Of a stretch of 33,434 bases of DNA, positions 1 to 7,958 are shown in pieces (position 1 is the stretch's first letter; each line of letters starts with the position of its first letter). The notes under the pieces are model-generated. The model was not told the origin of the DNA, searched no databases, and was given only the letters and a program-made list of their open reading frames with translations. The DNA comes from an uncultured Bacteroidales bacterium (GTDB lineage Bacteria; Bacteroidota; Bacteroidia; Bacteroidales; UBA932). Made by a program: the position numbers and the translations under genes. The DNA is taken from positions 1 to 33,434 of the forward strand of contig CAJGBW010000013.1 in the NCBI GenBank assembly GCA_904501835.1. Direction: 5' to 3'.

Positions 1-395
1 ATATAGGCGATGACGGGTTTGGAATTTCTGAATTTCAACAAGGCATTTCTTAATTCCTCCACATGAGCCAATCCGCCTGAAACTTGATCGGGCTTGAGGT
101 AGATATATTGAATCTGCGGGTCTGTGGCAGCGATATTGATGGCTTCTACCGCGTCTCGGATGCCTAAAAAGTTGGTATTTTCCCTGCCTTCTAAAAAAGC
201 CACGGGGTTTTCCATGCTTTGTTCCGCCAGGCTGATTTTAGCCATGTCGATATGTAGAACGGCTTTGGCCGGCACCGTTGTCATTTCGCTCAGACTGAAC
301 GAGCCGACAGCCTTTATCAATATGAAAATGAGTACGAATAGGCAGAGCATGGCGCCACCCGCAATAGCCAAAAAGTATTTAAGTATTTTTTTCAT
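1..395 (-). CDS. sppA: Signal peptide peptidase SppA (protease IV), N-terminal part, cut by window edge
   Basis: Reading down from the ATG at 395-393 gives 131 codons that stay open to the window edge. The protein starts MKKILKYFLAIAGGAML with a single long hydrophobic segment (about residues 5-30), which fits a membrane-anchored or secreted protease. It continues with VLHIDMAKISL, then a stretch reading DAVEAINIAATDPQIQYIYL and EELRNALLKFRNSKPVIAY. This pattern of a beta strand, an 'AI..A..D..I' helix and 'L...L..F..S.KPVIAY' is typical of the N-terminal domain of 67K-type SppA, a Ser-Lys protease that degrades cleaved signal peptides in the inner membrane. The catalytic residues would lie beyond the window, so activity cannot be judged. 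The gene is divergent from the TonB receptor at 480. Confidence 0.85.
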   Translation of the reverse strand, partial: MKKILKYFLAIAGGAMLCLFVLIFILIKAVGSFSLSEMTTVPAKAVLHIDMAKISLAEQSMENPVAFLEGRENTNFLGIRDAVEAINIAATDPQIQYIYLKPDQVSGGLAHVEELRNALLKFRNSKPVIAY

Positions 396-426
396 ATCAC
401 TCCGTTTTTTATCATTTTAGACGGTA

Positions 427-458
427 CAAAAGTACGATTTTTTTTATATTTTTGCAGA
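427..458 (-). promoter_or_regulatory. Bacteroides-type promoter for sppA
   Basis: On the minus strand TACTTTTG (434-427) matches the -7 consensus TAnnTTTG. It is preceded at 20 bases by TCTG (458-455), one mismatch from the -33 box TTTG. The start codon lies 31 bases downstream. It overlaps the plus-strand -7 candidate at 447-454. Confidence 0.5.
447..454 (+). promoter_or_regulatory. -7 box candidate for the TonB receptor operon
   Basis: TATTTTTG matches TAnnTTTG and lies 25 bases before the ATG at 480. No convincing -33 box sits 19-21 bases upstream. A weaker alternative, GATATTTG (465-472, one mismatch), would leave only 7 bases before the start codon. Confidence 0.35.
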
Positions 459-479
459 ATTATTGATATTTGCTAAAGT

Positions 480-2675
480 ATGCTTAAAAAACATTTGGGG
501 AAGATGCAGAGGTGGTTTCTCTCAGTTTCGTTGCTGATGCTGGGGGTGTGGGTTTCGTATGCACAGGATGGCTATATCTATACTTCAAAGGGCTGGGTAG
601 ATACGACAGGCATGTATGCCGATCGGGCGGATTCTTTGTCTGAAGCGGTGGCGGTCAGCGCGACAGGAGGCAATTTCATTTCCAAACGTTCCAATCTTCG
701 TACCGAAGTCATTTCGGCGGCCGGTCTTTGTAAAATGGCGTGCTGCAATCTGGCAGAAAGTTTTGAAAATTCGGCCAGTGTTACCGTTGGATACAGTGAT
801 GCGATTACCGGTGCCCGTCAGATTCGTTTGTTGGGCTTGAGCGGTATTTATACACAAATGTTGGATGAGAACCGTCCGATTATGCGGGGCATCAGCGCTC
901 CTTTCGGTTTGAGTTACATTCCCGGCCAATGGCTTGAGAGCATACAAATCGGCAAAGGTTCCTCATCGGTCATCAATGGTGTGGAGAGTATGACGGGACA
1001 AATCAATATGGAACATCGCAAACCTACGGACGAGAAACCCTTGTTTGTCAATGCGTCCGTGATGAGCGATACCAAGTTGGATTTGAATGTAGCTTCTTCC
1101 CTGCAACTCAATGACAATTGGAGCACGGCTATCTTGGGCCATGTTTCCGGCAATATCATCAGTTCAGACCATAATAAGGACGGGTTTTTGGACGATCCGA
1201 TGCAGATGATTTACAGCCTGTCCAACCGCTGGCTTTATTATGCGCCCAGTGGCTTGCAGGTGCGTTTTGGTTTCAAAGCCTTGCGTCATACCAACCGAGG
1301 CGGTGAGGGCGAGTCCGGAAAGCCTTTGTATAACTATCTGGATTATAATTCCTTGTCTTCGGCTTGGGGCTCGGATATTACCAATAATTATCTAAACGCC
1401 TATGTGAAAGTGGGCGTACCTTTGAACGAAGATAATAGTCAGAATATCGCGCTGGTGGCGGATGCAAGTTATCACAAGATGGACGCCCATTTCGGTGCCA
1501 ATGCCTATTGTCCGAGTCAGGGTTCCGGCTTCTTTAATTTGCTTTATCAGGACCAACGCTTTCAAGAGCACCATTTTACGCTCGGTCTGAAAGGCTTTTT
1601 CGATAAATTCGAAGGCATGTCTTACACCCCTAAGGTGATAGGGACGCAGGCCTATGAGGGATATGATTCTATCGGAAATTTGGGTCTGTTCGGAGAATAT
1701 ACCTATCGTGGCGGAGACAAACTGACGGCCATCGCCGGGTTGCATGCCGACTGGTATGTGGGTGATAAATTCTATGTTTCTCCCCGCGCAACCTTGAAGT
1801 ATTCTCCCATAGAAGAGGTCGTTATCCGCGCCAATGGCGGTCGTGGCATGCGCCATGCTCATCCTTTGACCGATAATATCGGCGTGTTCTCAACAGGGAA
1901 AGCCTATACCTGGAGTTTTGAAGGAAGCCCGCTGGAAGATGCCTGGACTTTCGGAGGAAACGTGTCGTATTATTTCACGCTGGGTGCCTCCGACAACGCT
2001 TATGTAAGTTTTGATTATTTCCGTACACAATTTACCCAACAGTTGATTGTGGATTATGAGCGTTTCCCCAATACGATTTCCTTCTATACTTTGGACAAGG
2101 TGCAGGATGGGCGTTCTTTTACGGATAATTTCCAGTTGGATTTTTCCTGTGAACCTTTTGAACGATTTACCGTTACCTTGACAGGACGTTATACCCATGC
2201 CAAGACTACCTATGTGCAGCCCGGTTCTATTGATACAGGAAAGCCCTTGTTGGGCCAGTTGCGTGAAAAACCTATGACTTCGCGCGCCAAAGCGGTTTTG
2301 AATCTTCAATATGCAACTCATTTGAACAAGTGGATTTTTGATTTTACCGCTTCGGTCAATGGTTCTGCTCGTGTGTATGACTTTATGGCGGATAGAAAAG
2401 ATGCCGATGGTAATTTGCTTTATGTCGGTGGCAGAACGCCAGTTTATCCCATGCTTTATTTGCAGGTTACCCGTCGTTTCAAAGGGGTGGATGTCTATGT
2501 GGGTGGAGAAAATCTCACCAATTTTACCCAAAAAGATGTCATCCTCGGCGACAAGTTGCCCAGCGGACGTATCAAAACATACCTGCCCAATTTTGATGCA
2601 AGTTGTGTCTGGGGACCTTTGATGGGAGCGCGTTTTTACGCCGGTGTGCGTATTACTTTGTGGAAAACTTATTAA
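480..2675 (+). CDS. TonB-dependent outer membrane receptor, likely metal-related
   Basis: A 731-residue outer membrane receptor. A signal peptide ends near VSYAQ (about residue 29). The ATG at 504 (MQRWFLSV) is an alternative start with a cleaner signal peptide. The plug domain follows almost at once: it has the CCNLAESFENSASVTVGYSD stretch, TGARQIRLLGLSG and the SVINGVESMTGQIN segment, typical of TonB-dependent receptor plugs. The rest is a beta-barrel ending in RITLWKTY. The carboxypeptidase-regulatory-like domain that precedes the plug in many Bacteroidetes receptors is missing, and there is no SusD partner, so this is not a SusC glycan importer. A periplasmic heavy-metal (HMA) protein follows 9 bases downstream, so I infer a metal or metal-chelate substrate; the substrate itself cannot be read from sequence. 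Confidence 0.92.
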   Translation: MLKKHLGKMQRWFLSVSLLMLGVWVSYAQDGYIYTSKGWVDTTGMYADRADSLSEAVAVSATGGNFISKRSNLRTEVISAAGLCKMACCNLAESFENSASVTVGYSDAITGARQIRLLGLSGIYTQMLDENRPIMRGISAPFGLSYIPGQWLESIQIGKGSSSVINGVESMTGQINMEHRKPTDEKPLFVNASVMSDTKLDLNVASSLQLNDNWSTAILGHVSGNIISSDHNKDGFLDDPMQMIYSLSNRWLYYAPSGLQVRFGFKALRHTNRGGEGESGKPLYNYLDYNSLSSAWGSDITNNYLNAYVKVGVPLNEDNSQNIALVADASYHKMDAHFGANAYCPSQGSGFFNLLYQDQRFQEHHFTLGLKGFFDKFEGMSYTPKVIGTQAYEGYDSIGNLGLFGEYTYRGGDKLTAIAGLHADWYVGDKFYVSPRATLKYSPIEEVVIRANGGRGMRHAHPLTDNIGVFSTGKAYTWSFEGSPLEDAWTFGGNVSYYFTLGASDNAYVSFDYFRTQFTQQLIVDYERFPNTISFYTLDKVQDGRSFTDNFQLDFSCEPFERFTVTLTGRYTHAKTTYVQPGSIDTGKPLLGQLREKPMTSRAKAVLNLQYATHLNKWIFDFTASVNGSARVYDFMADRKDADGNLLYVGGRTPVYPMLYLQVTRRFKGVDVYVGGENLTNFTQKDVILGDKLPSGRIKTYLPNFDASCVWGPLMGARFYAGVRITLWKTY

Positions 2676-2684
2676 AAACAGTAT

Positions 2685-2960
2685 ATGAAAACATTATTGC
2701 TCATTTTAGCCTTGGCGCTTGGTGTCGCAGAAGTGACTTTCGAGACCGATTTGCACTGCAAGAATTGCGTAAAAAAGGTGGAAGAAAACATTGCCTTCGA
2801 GCGCGGTGTCAAGGATTTGAAGGTGTCTTTGGAAGAAGGTACCATTTATATTAAATATGACGCCAAGAAGACCAATGTTGAAAAATTGACCAAGGCCATC
2901 AATAAATTGGGCTATCAAGTCAAACCCATTGAAGAGAAACCTATAGAAAAGACTAAATAA
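2685..2960 (+). CDS. Periplasmic heavy-metal-associated (HMA) domain protein
   Basis: A 91-residue protein: a short signal-like hydrophobic N-terminus (MKTLLLILALALGVA) and then one HMA fold. The metal-binding motif HCKNC gives Cys25 and Cys28 (CxxC). The usual ferredoxin-like pattern follows, with KKVEENIAFERGVKDLKVSL, a GTIYIKYD strand and EKLTKAINKLGYQVKPI. The family binds Cu(I), Zn or similar soft metals. A lysine/glutamate-rich tail (EEKPIEKTK) ends the protein. It sits 9 bases after the TonB receptor and 6 bases before nfnA, so all are probably co-transcribed. I infer that it accepts metal in the periplasm after import by the receptor; a sensing or buffering role is also possible. Confidence 0.88.
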   Translation: MKTLLLILALALGVAEVTFETDLHCKNCVKKVEENIAFERGVKDLKVSLEEGTIYIKYDAKKTNVEKLTKAINKLGYQVKPIEEKPIEKTK

Positions 2961-2966
2961 TCAGCT

Positions 2967-3827
2967 ATGTACGAAATTATTTCCAAAAAGATGCTGACGC
3001 CGACCATTTGCGAAATGGACGTGAAAGCCGAAAGACTTTCCAAGGCGGCGCAGCCGGGACAATTCCTCATTGTTCGCGCTGATGAGAAAGGAGAGCGTGT
3101 GCCGCTCACAATCAGTGATTATGATGCAGAAAAAGGAACCGTAACCATCGTTACGCAACAGATAGGCGCATCCTCATCCGATATCATTGCCCACGAGCAA
3201 GGTGAGGAATTTTGTGATGTTGTAGGCCCCTTGGGCATTCCTTCCGAATTTGTAAAAATGTCTGCCGAGGAGTTGGCTCAGCAACACTATGTGTTTATTG
3301 CCGGTGGTGTCGGCACGGCTCCGGTATATCCCCAGGCAAAATGGTTGCACGAAAGAGGAGTAAAAGTGGATGTGATCGTGGGTGCCAAGACCAAAGACTT
3401 GTTGATTTACACCGACAAGATGGAGAAGGCTTGCGACAACCTCTACATCTGCACAGATGACGGTTCTGCCGGTTTCCACGGTCTGGTTACCGCCATGTTG
3501 GAGAAATTGGTTGCCGAGGGAAATGTCTATACCCAGGTGGTCGCCATCGGTCCTATGATTATGATGAAATTTGCGACGCTGACCGCCAAGAAGTTGAACT
3601 TGCCCATCATTGTAAGTTTGAATACCTTGATGGTGGACGGTACCGGTATGTGTGGCGCTTGTCGTGTGACCGTGGGTGGAAAAACCCGTTTTGCCTGTGT
3701 AGAGGGTCCCGAGTTTGACGGACACCAGGTGGATTTCGACGAGGCATTGCGTCGTCAGAGAATGTATGTTGCGGAAGAGAAAGAGGCCAACGAAAACCAT
3801 GTATGCCACATTGGCAGAGGAAAATAG
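2967..3827 (+). CDS. nfnA: NADH-dependent ferredoxin:NADP+ oxidoreductase small subunit (NfnA-like; sulfide dehydrogenase subunit-like)
   Basis: A 286-residue flavoprotein of the ferredoxin-NADP reductase/dihydroorotate dehydrogenase electron-transfer family. N-terminal FAD-binding beta barrel: AAQPGQFLIVRADEKGERVPLTISD. NAD-binding part: FIAGGVGTAPVYPQAKWL. Near the C-terminus is a [2Fe-2S] site with Cys229, Cys232 (MCGACRVT) and Cys244 (FACVEGPEFDGH). The ATG lies 6 bases after the HMA gene stop. The large subunit starts 6 bases downstream. In characterised NfnAB this subunit takes electrons from NADH during flavin-based electron bifurcation, coupling reduced ferredoxin and NADH to 2 NADP+. 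Older annotations call the same pair sulfide dehydrogenase or glutamate synthase-like; the sequence alone does not separate these uses. Confidence 0.88.
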   Translation: MYEIISKKMLTPTICEMDVKAERLSKAAQPGQFLIVRADEKGERVPLTISDYDAEKGTVTIVTQQIGASSSDIIAHEQGEEFCDVVGPLGIPSEFVKMSAEELAQQHYVFIAGGVGTAPVYPQAKWLHERGVKVDVIVGAKTKDLLIYTDKMEKACDNLYICTDDGSAGFHGLVTAMLEKLVAEGNVYTQVVAIGPMIMMKFATLTAKKLNLPIIVSLNTLMVDGTGMCGACRVTVGGKTRFACVEGPEFDGHQVDFDEALRRQRMYVAEEKEANENHVCHIGRGK

Positions 3828-3833
3828 ACGATT

Positions 3834-5207
3834 ATGGCAAATAAAATAGCAAGAACCAAAGCCCGCGAACAGGCACCGCTTGTCAGGGCTACCAATTTTG
3901 AAGAGGTTTGTTATGGCTTCACTTTGGAAGAAGCGCAGTTGGAAGCCTCTCGCTGTTTGCATTGCAAGAACCCCCGTTGTGTGAGCGCTTGCCCTGTGAA
4001 CATCAATATCCCGGATTTTATCGCAAAAGTGCTGGAGGGCGACATCAAAGGAGCGGCTTCTATCATTGCGCAAGATTCCTCATTGCCGGCGGTGTGCGGT
4101 CGTGTTTGTCCGCAGGAAAACCAGTGTGAGGGCAGTTGTATCTTGGGTATCAAGGGAGAGAGCGTGGCCATCGGTCAGTTGGAGCGTTTTGTGGCTGACA
4201 ACAGCACGGCAGAGGCCGTTGTGGCTCCTTCCAATGGCATCAAAGTGGCGGTGGTCGGAAGTGGTCCTGCCGGTTTGGCCTGTGCCAGTGACTTGGCAAA
4301 GATGGGCTACAGCGTGACGGTGTTTGAAGCCTTGCACAAATTGGGCGGCGTGCTTCAATATGGTATTCCCGAATTCCGTCTTCCCAAGGATACGGTCTTG
4401 GCACGTGAAATCGAGTCTGTCAAGGCTTTGGGTGTGACTTTTGAGACGGATGTGGTTATCGGTCGCACCGTGACCATCGACCAGCTTTTCGATGAAGAGG
4501 GTTTCAAGGCGGTATTTGTGGGTTCCGGTGCCGGTCTTCCCCGTTTTATGGGCATCCCCGGTGAGAACCTCAATGGCGTGTTCTCTGCCAATGAGTTCTT
4601 GACCCGCAACAATTTGATGAAAGCCTTCCGTCCGGATTATCTCACGCCTATCCATGCGGGCAAACGCGCGGTGATTGTCGGCGGTGGCAACGTGGCCATG
4701 GATGCAGCCAGAACGGCTTTGCGTCTGGGTGCAGAGACTCATATCGTCTATCGTCGTACCGAGAAAGAACTTCCTGCCCGTCGTGAGGAAGTACACCACG
4801 CTATCGAGGAAGGCATTATTTTCGATATGCTGACCAACCCCGTTGAGATTTTGGGTGACGAGAATGGCAATGTGCGCGCGGTGAAATGTGTGAAAATGGA
4901 GTTAGGCGAGCCGGATGAAAGCGGCCGTAGAAGTCCTCAGGTGGTTGAAGGTTCTGAATTTGAAATTCCTACCGAGACTGTCATCATGTCTTTGGGTACT
5001 TCTCCCAACCCTTTGATTGCTTCCACCACCGAAGGTCTGGAGGTGAATCGCCGCGGATGTATCGTTGCCTCTGAAGTGGGCGCGACTTCTCGTGAGGGCG
5101 TCTTTGCCGGTGGCGATGCTGTTTCCGGTGCTGCTACGGTAATTTTGGCCATGGGTGCCGGTCGAAAGGCAGCCAAAGCCATTGACGAGTATATCCAAAG
5201 CAAGTAG
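3834..5207 (+). CDS. nfnB: NADPH-binding large subunit of NfnAB (GltD/glutamate-synthase-small-subunit-like)
   Basis: A 457-residue protein of the glutamate synthase small-chain family. Two [4Fe-4S] clusters are supported at the N-terminus: Cys41, 44, 49, 53 (CLHCKNPRCVSACP) and Cys88, 92, 98, 102 (CGRVCPQENQCEGSC). An FAD-binding Rossmann motif VGSGPAG follows at about 141-147, then LGGVLQYGIPEFRLPK, and a second nucleotide-binding motif IVGGGNVAMDAARTALRLGA for NADPH. Length and motif order fit the bifurcating NfnB subunit, and the partner nfnA lies directly upstream. It is cytoplasmic and supplies NADPH from NADH plus reduced ferredoxin, or runs the reverse reaction. The stop codon lies 3 bases from the stop of the convergent truA. 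Confidence 0.9.
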   Translation: MANKIARTKAREQAPLVRATNFEEVCYGFTLEEAQLEASRCLHCKNPRCVSACPVNINIPDFIAKVLEGDIKGAASIIAQDSSLPAVCGRVCPQENQCEGSCILGIKGESVAIGQLERFVADNSTAEAVVAPSNGIKVAVVGSGPAGLACASDLAKMGYSVTVFEALHKLGGVLQYGIPEFRLPKDTVLAREIESVKALGVTFETDVVIGRTVTIDQLFDEEGFKAVFVGSGAGLPRFMGIPGENLNGVFSANEFLTRNNLMKAFRPDYLTPIHAGKRAVIVGGGNVAMDAARTALRLGAETHIVYRRTEKELPARREEVHHAIEEGIIFDMLTNPVEILGDENGNVRAVKCVKMELGEPDESGRRSPQVVEGSEFEIPTETVIMSLGTSPNPLIASTTEGLEVNRRGCIVASEVGATSREGVFAGGDAVSGAATVILAMGAGRKAAKAIDEYIQSK

Positions 5208-5210
5208 TCC

Positions 5211-5981
5211 TTAATATTCTACTTTCGTCAGAAAGAGTGCGTTGCCGGGGACCGATTGGCCTGCCCGGCAACGATTTTTAGAGGCCAATACTTCGGGCAA
5301 GTCTTCGGCTTTCATTCTGCCGCGCCCGATTTCAATCATGGTCCCCACAATGGCGCGTACCATGTTTCTCAAGAAACGATTGGCGCTTACGGTAAAACAA
5401 AGGTAAGATTCGCCGCCATCTTTTCCGCAGAGCGATTGCAGGCTGGGACGATAAAATTCCCATTTCGCTTCATAGAGGGTGCAAAGGGTGGTCTTGCTGT
5501 CTGCCCCTTTCTTTTCAAAGCAGGCAAAGTCTTGGGTACCAATCAAATACTGGCAAGCGCGCTGCATGGCTTCCACGTCTAATTTGTATTTGCAATACCA
5601 GGAATAATGCCTTACAAAAGGATCTTTCTTGAAATGAATAAAGTAGTGATAGGTTCTTTTGCATGCATCAAATCGGGCATGAAAATCATCTGCAACAGCG
5701 ATTGTTTCCTGTATGCTGATTTCTTGTGGGAGTATGGCATTTAATTTGAATGTAAAATCTGTGCATTCATAGGGTAGGACGCCGACATAGTCGAAGTGTG
5801 CGATATATTCAAAAGCATTTACGTCTGTGTCGGTTCTTCCTGCACCGGTAACGGCTATTTCGCAGCCGAGCAAGGTGCCCAGTGCTTGTTGAAGTGTTTC
5901 CTGGATAGAACGCTCGTTGGGTTGGATTTGCCAACCATAAAAGCCTGATCCATCGTATGAAAGAGTCAGTGCGTAACGCAT
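5211..5981 (-). CDS. truA: tRNA pseudouridine synthase A
   Basis: 256 residues, the usual TruA length. It starts MRYALTLSYDGSGFYGWQ, as in the family. The catalytic loop reads GAGRTDTDVNA with the nucleophile Asp51. The family consensus after GAGRTD is usually AGVHA or TGVHA, so positions 53 and 55 (Asp and Asn) differ while the Arg-Thr-Asp core is intact. Later segments RTYHYFIH, FTVSANRFLRNMVRAIVGTM and LFLTKVEY at the C-terminus are standard. TruA makes pseudouridine at positions 38-40 of the tRNA anticodon arm. It is transcribed alone, convergent with nfnB and divergent from moxR. Confidence 0.95.
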   Translation of the reverse strand: MRYALTLSYDGSGFYGWQIQPNERSIQETLQQALGTLLGCEIAVTGAGRTDTDVNAFEYIAHFDYVGVLPYECTDFTFKLNAILPQEISIQETIAVADDFHARFDACKRTYHYFIHFKKDPFVRHYSWYCKYKLDVEAMQRACQYLIGTQDFACFEKKGADSKTTLCTLYEAKWEFYRPSLQSLCGKDGGESYLCFTVSANRFLRNMVRAIVGTMIEIGRGRMKAEDLPEVLASKNRCRAGQSVPGNALFLTKVEY

Positions 5982-5997
5982 AATTGACAGAATTTGT

Positions 5998-6005
5998 TAA
6001 ATTTG
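5998..6005 (+). promoter_or_regulatory. -7 box candidate for the bat operon
   Basis: TAAATTTG matches TAnnTTTG and lies 39 bases before the moxR ATG at 6045. No clear -33 box is present at the usual distance. The TTG at 5994 would open the frame further upstream, but it would put this box inside the gene, so the ATG at 6045 is preferred. Confidence 0.4.
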
Positions 6006-6010
6006 CAACG

Positions 6011-6018
6011 CAAAATTA
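6011..6018 (-). promoter_or_regulatory. -7 box candidate for truA
   Basis: On the minus strand TAATTTTG (6018-6011) matches TAnnTTTG, 29 bases before the truA ATG. An ATTG at 6044-6041 could act as the -33 box with a slightly long 22-base spacer. The box lies 5 bases from the opposing bat operon -7 box. Confidence 0.45.
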
Positions 6019-6044
6019 GAAAAAACTATAAAATTATAATCAAT

Positions 6045-7040
6045 ATGGAGAGTTTCAATATCAAAGAATTGAATGACCGTATCAGTGAGGAAAGCAAATT
6101 TGTGGATTTGTTGTCCATTGAAATGGGCAAGGTGATAGTGGGCCAAAAGGGTCTGATTGAGAGTCTGTTGATTGCCCTTCTTGCTGACGGCCACATCTTG
6201 TTGGAAGGTGTTCCCGGTTTGGCAAAGACCTTGGCAATCAATACTTTGTCAAAGGCGGTGGATGCGCAGTTCAGCCGTATTCAGTTTACTCCTGACTTGC
6301 TTCCTGCCGATGTGGTGGGTACTTTGATTTATTCTCAAAAGACCGAGCAGTTCAATATTAAGAAAGGCCCTATTTTCGCCAATTTTGTTTTGGCGGATGA
6401 AATCAACCGTTCTCCGGCCAAAGTGCAGTCCGCTTTGTTGGAGGCGATGCAGGAAAGACAGGTGACCATTGGCGACCAGACTTTCCCCCTTCCCAAGCCT
6501 TTCCTTGTGATGGCTACGCAGAACCCTATCGAGCAGGAGGGTACCTACCCGCTCCCTGAAGCCCAGGTCGATCGTTTCATGCTCAAATGCGTGGTGGATT
6601 ATCCCAAAAAAGAAGAAGAGCGCATGATTGTGCGTATGAATAATTCTAGCGCTGCATTCCCTCAGCCCTCTGCGGTCGTGACGCCGGAAGATATTGTTCG
6701 CGCTCGTGAGATTGTCCGTGAGGTTTATATGGATGAGAAAATCGAGCGTTATATCGTGGATATGGTGTTTGCAACCCGTAATCCCGAAGATTACAAACTT
6801 GAAAAGCTCAAAGGCATGATCAGTTATGGAGCATCACCCCGTGCCAGCATTTCTTTGAGTATGGCAGCCAAAACCTATGCCTTTATCAAACGCAGAGGTT
6901 ATGTGATTCCGGAGGATGTTCGTGCGGTCTGCCCGCAGGTGTTGCGTCACCGTATCGGCCTTTCTTATGAGGCGCAGGCTGAAAATATCAGTGCGGATGA
7001 TATTGTAAATGAAATCATCAACGCGGTAGAGGTTCCTTAA
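6045..7040 (+). CDS. moxR: MoxR-family AAA+ ATPase of the Bat operon
   Basis: 331 residues from the ATG at 6045 (MESFNIKELNDRISEESK). Walker A is GVPGLAKTL at about 55-63, Walker B VLADEINRSPAK, then the sensor-type segment MATQNPIEQEGTYPLPEAQ DRF, and the C-terminal lid typical of MoxR. The family works as a chaperone-like ATPase with von Willebrand A (VWA) proteins, helping metal insertion or complex assembly. Here it heads an operon of VWA and TPR proteins. The DUF58 partner follows 21 bases downstream, the standard Bacteroidetes order. The substrate is unknown. Confidence 0.93.
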   Translation: MESFNIKELNDRISEESKFVDLLSIEMGKVIVGQKGLIESLLIALLADGHILLEGVPGLAKTLAINTLSKAVDAQFSRIQFTPDLLPADVVGTLIYSQKTEQFNIKKGPIFANFVLADEINRSPAKVQSALLEAMQERQVTIGDQTFPLPKPFLVMATQNPIEQEGTYPLPEAQVDRFMLKCVVDYPKKEEERMIVRMNNSSAAFPQPSAVVTPEDIVRAREIVREVYMDEKIERYIVDMVFATRNPEDYKLEKLKGMISYGASPRASISLSMAAKTYAFIKRRGYVIPEDVRAVCPQVLRHRIGLSYEAQAENISADDIVNEIINAVEVP

Positions 7041-7061
7041 TAGATAGCCGAATAGACGCTG

Positions 7062-7958
7062 ATGGCACAAAAGGAAGATAAGACACAAGAGCTTCTCGCA
7101 AAGGTCCGTAAAATCGAAATCAAGACGCGTGGTCTGTCGCATCAGATTTTTGCGGGCGAATATCATTCTGCGTTCAAGGGACGCGGAATGGCTTTTAGTG
7201 AGGTGCGTGAGTATCAATACGGGGACGATGTCCGCAATATGGACTGGAATGTAACCGCCCGAATGAATGCTCCTTATATCAAGGTGTTTGAAGAGGAGCG
7301 AGAACTTACGGTGGTGCTGCTTATCGATATCAGTCGTTCCGGTCTGTTTGGCAGTCGCCGTATGACCAAAAAAGATATGCTGACGGAAATAGCGGCGGTT
7401 TTGTCTTTCTCGGCCTTGATTAACAATGATAAAGTGGGTGCGCTCTTTTTTAGCGACAGGGTGGAAAAATTCATCCCGCCGGCCAAAGGAAGAACGCATC
7501 TGTTGCATATTATCCGCGAGATTCTGCAATTCGAGCCCCAAAGCAACGGCACCAATCTTTCGGAGGCGTTGCGTTATCTGTCCAATGCCATCAAGAAACG
7601 TTGCACGGCCTTTTTGTTGTCCGACTTGCTCGATGTGGAGGCGGATGGCACTCCGAAATATGAGGATGCGCTCAAAGTGGCGGTCTCTCGCCATGATTTG
7701 TCTGTAATCCAGGTCTATGATCCCTTGGAAAGGAAGATGCCGGATGTGGGCATTATCCATGTCAAAGATGCGGAGAGCGGACAAAGTATGTTTGTCAATA
7801 CCTCGTCCAAACGTACCCGACAAGAATATGATGCCTTTTTTGAGGCGGTCGAAAGTGCCTCATCAGCGCTGTTGGGACGTTATGCCGTGGATTCTGTGCG
7901 TATTGCAACGGATGAGGATTATGTGAAAGGATTAATGTCATTTTTCCAAAAACGATGA
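7062..7958 (+). CDS. DUF58 domain protein with VWA-like fold
   Basis: 298 residues. Family landmarks are GEYHSAFKGRGMAFSEVREY, the DUF58 hallmark GDDVRNMDWNVTARM, and the VWA-like segment VVLLIDISRSGLFGS, whose DxSxS is complete (Asp-Ile-Ser-Arg-Ser). No signal peptide or membrane segment is seen, so it is probably cytoplasmic, facing the MoxR ATPase. DUF58 proteins are nearly always next to moxR and are thought to be its immediate binding partner. The stop codon overlaps the next start by four bases (ATGA at 7955-7958), a sign of translational coupling. Confidence 0.92.
   Translation: MAQKEDKTQELLAKVRKIEIKTRGLSHQIFAGEYHSAFKGRGMAFSEVREYQYGDDVRNMDWNVTARMNAPYIKVFEEERELTVVLLIDISRSGLFGSRRMTKKDMLTEIAAVLSFSALINNDKVGALFFSDRVEKFIPPAKGRTHLLHIIREILQFEPQSNGTNLSEALRYLSNAIKKRCTAFLLSDLLDVEADGTPKYEDALKVAVSRHDLSVIQVYDPLERKMPDVGIIHVKDAESGQSMFVNTSSKRTRQEYDAFFEAVESASSALLGRYAVDSVRIATDEDYVKGLMSFFQKR

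Noticed and set aside
124..420. 98-codon plus-strand ORF at the window start
   Set aside because: The opposite strand encodes the SppA N-terminus with a clear membrane segment and promoter.
480..2675. SusC-type glycan importer
   Set aside because: No SusD follows, the regulatory-like domain before the plug is missing, and the next gene is an HMA metal-binding protein.
6834..7823. 329-codon minus-strand ORF opposite moxR and the DUF58 gene
   Set aside because: It crosses two well-supported genes and shows no family pattern.
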